The position numbers and the translations under genes are program-made. From Petrosia ficiformis (taxonomy: Eukaryota > Porifera > Demospongiae > Haplosclerida > Petrosiidae): 64,000 nucleotides of DNA. The stretch's first letter is position 1, and every line of letters begins with the position of its first letter. Location: assembly GCA_947044365.1 (NCBI GenBank), contig OX345652.1, forward strand, positions 186,001 through 250,000, read 5' to 3'. Below the pieces are notes generated by a model, which saw only the letters and a program-made list of their open reading frames with translations, had not been told where the DNA came from and made no database searches. Positions 62,400 to 64,000 of the stretch are shown here, piece by piece.

Positions 62400-64000
62400 T
62401 TAAGCCAAAGTTTCGCAATCGAATCCAGTAGTGCCAATTGGACATGAGCAGGTATACTGCTTTACAGTTTCTGAGTTAGTATATGATGAACAGGATCCAC
62501 CATTCTGACATGGATAGGTGCTACATTCATTAAAGAACTGACAGCTAGAACCAAAGTAGTCATCCAAACATGTACAAGTATACGAGTTAGTAGGAACAGG
62601 ATTGGCAACATCTATACACTCTGCATTGTTCAGACATGGTTGGTCTGTGCATAATCGAATAGGGCAAGAGGCTGTGACAAAGTCACCTAGTGTATATGCT
62701 CCAAGGTTCTGTATAGAATAAAGTAGATTTCAATTGTGTAATACATATAAATAGATTTACTAAACAAACCTCCCAGTAGACTTCAGATGGTTCACTTGTT
62801 CCCACATAACACAGAGCTGTGTTCATAAATGTACGTACAAGAGTAACACTGAGTAAACCACTAAGACCATCAATATTCCGTAGACTGGGGTTTGTTATTA
62901 TGTTGAGCATTTCCAGACTTCGAAGATTCTGGAACCCAGTGATGGTTTCAAGTTCCTAATTAGAAGTATTTAATTACTGATAATATACTAAGAATGAGAT
63001 TACGTACATAGTTTCTGTATATCCACAAGTCAGATGCCGAGAACAAATTGTCGAAGTATGTTATCTCCGTAACTGGTAACTGTATGATGAATATAGTGCC
63101 AACAGAAACCAAGTTTCTAAATCCTGAAAGGTTTCTAAGTTCATCACATGACTGAAGTTGGATGAGATCTAGATGTGTGTAAAGTAGTTGTTATTTATCG
63201 ACTATCTTAAATTTATGCTTACTTGTGACATTTTGAACAATTCTCAGTCCATCAATATTAGTTAGTTTAGGAGAGTTACGTACAGCTATACTTTGTATTG
63301 TGATTCTGTAATCCTGTGGCATATTAGCACCTAGTTGTTCCATTGTAGTCAAGCTATCGGCATTATCTACAACCAGCTCTGAAAAGCTACCAAAATTCTC
63401 AAGACCTTCAAGTGTCTCCAAATCCGGTAAATTGATGAGACTCAATGTGTCCACAGACTGTAATCAAATTGCAATATAATAAAAGAACAATGAATAAGGA
63501 GGAAGAATGACAATATTACCTGAAGATTTGTCAGAGGTTTTAGTGAATCAACATTCCCAGTGACTCTAATACCAAAATTAGGTACTGATGTACATATTGA
63601 CAGTTCGTCTAATGATATATCAGATGGAATTTCAATAGGACTTTCACCAGACCACACTGTACATGTCCGACTAAAAACAACAGTAACTATAGACTCCTGA
63701 CCAACACCTCCTTCACTATCCACTGCTGTTATAGTGATAATCCTGAGAACAGCCATACATGATTGGGCATAATTAACACTATTATATGTACTGACCTATC
63801 TTCAGTGTTTGGTTGCTGTACCAACAGACTCTCCATTCTTGTGTATTTAAATATCAAACTTCTCAATAGAGTAGTATAAGCACTAATGGTTGCTTCACCA
63901 GTGAGAACAAGGAACGTTGTGTTACTGTCTTCACTCTGAAAATGATAAATTAGTATTATTTATGATGATCAAGAGACCACAAATTGGCTTAAGAAATAGT
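62400..64000 (-). CDS. L-domain/EGF multidomain surface or secreted protein, 5' end beyond window
   Basis: Only the C-terminal part is visible. Exons, approximately: 63935-63796, 63745-63520, 63458-63221, 63170-63006, 62955-62770 and 62708-62400. The first visible part (ATISAYTTLLRSLIFKYT, RIITITAVDSEGG) resembles the cadherin-like repeats of large invertebrate adhesion proteins. Leucine-rich segments follow (SLINLPDLETLEGLENFGSF, SIAVRNSPKLTNIDGLRIV, ITNPSLRNIDGLSGLLSV), the pattern of receptor L domains (insulin/EGF receptor type). Two EGF-like domains close the protein (CTDQPCLNNAECIDV...YTCTCLDDYFGSSC; NECSTYPCQNGGSCSS...YTCSCPIGTTGFDC), then ETLA and the stop. No membrane segment follows the last EGF, so this form is probably secreted or anchored elsewhere. 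Specific function unknown. Confidence 0.82.

Overview
The window reads as nuclear DNA of an early-branching animal, most likely a demosponge. This is an inference: the proteins are animal-type (BRCA2 with BRC repeats, AP-1 gamma, WTAP, COMMD6, OCIAD1, p62, SH3D19-like), the introns are mostly short (50-400 bp) with GT/AG ends, the DNA is AT-rich, and introns are packed with tetranucleotide repeats (ATAC, GATA, CATC, CTAC). One gene is a class II PRPP synthetase of the type best known from plants. No prokaryotic, viral or organellar block was seen.

Layout, left to right. BRCA2 homologue (minus, about 375-6.8 kb, 3' end off the left edge), head to head with a single-exon sulfotransferase (plus, 7089-8288). 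Ribosomal protein L4 (minus) head to head with COMMD6 (plus), then RWDD1 (minus) head to head with WTAP (plus). A poorly coding stretch (16.7-19.0 kb) leads to an unrecognised three-exon gene (18985-20352) and another 2 kb desert. A SEPT6-group septin (22351-26201) and AP-1 gamma adaptin (26479-31689) follow on the minus strand; AP-1 gamma is head to head with an RBM26/27-type RNA-binding protein (32193-38679). From 40.2 kb there is a small tandem family of nucleotide-diphospho-sugar transferases: one relic, two intact genes and one duplicated 3' fragment. 

The stretch 43820-54640 is a direct tandem duplication of about 5.4 kb. Each copy carries the class II PRPP synthetase (minus) and the 3' SH3-encoding half of an SH3D19-like adaptor (minus). 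Only the right copy is joined to the proline-rich 5' half (to about 58 kb). A divergent promoter then separates SH3D19 from p62/SQSTM1 (plus, 59035-60434). OCIAD1 (plus, 60570-62227) converges on a multidomain L-domain/EGF protein (minus, 62400 to beyond the right edge).

The genes are mostly unrelated housekeeping and trafficking functions and do not form one pathway. The shared organisation is head-to-head pairs with promoters as short as about 110-160 bp, two of which contain the same NRF1-type palindrome. The most unusual items are the recent tandem duplication with uneven divergence between copies, a BRC array in which every FxxA motif is FxxG, the plant-type PRPP synthetase, a 171-bp intronic satellite, an intronic array of CRE-like sites, and a short motif that recurs in introns of several unrelated genes.
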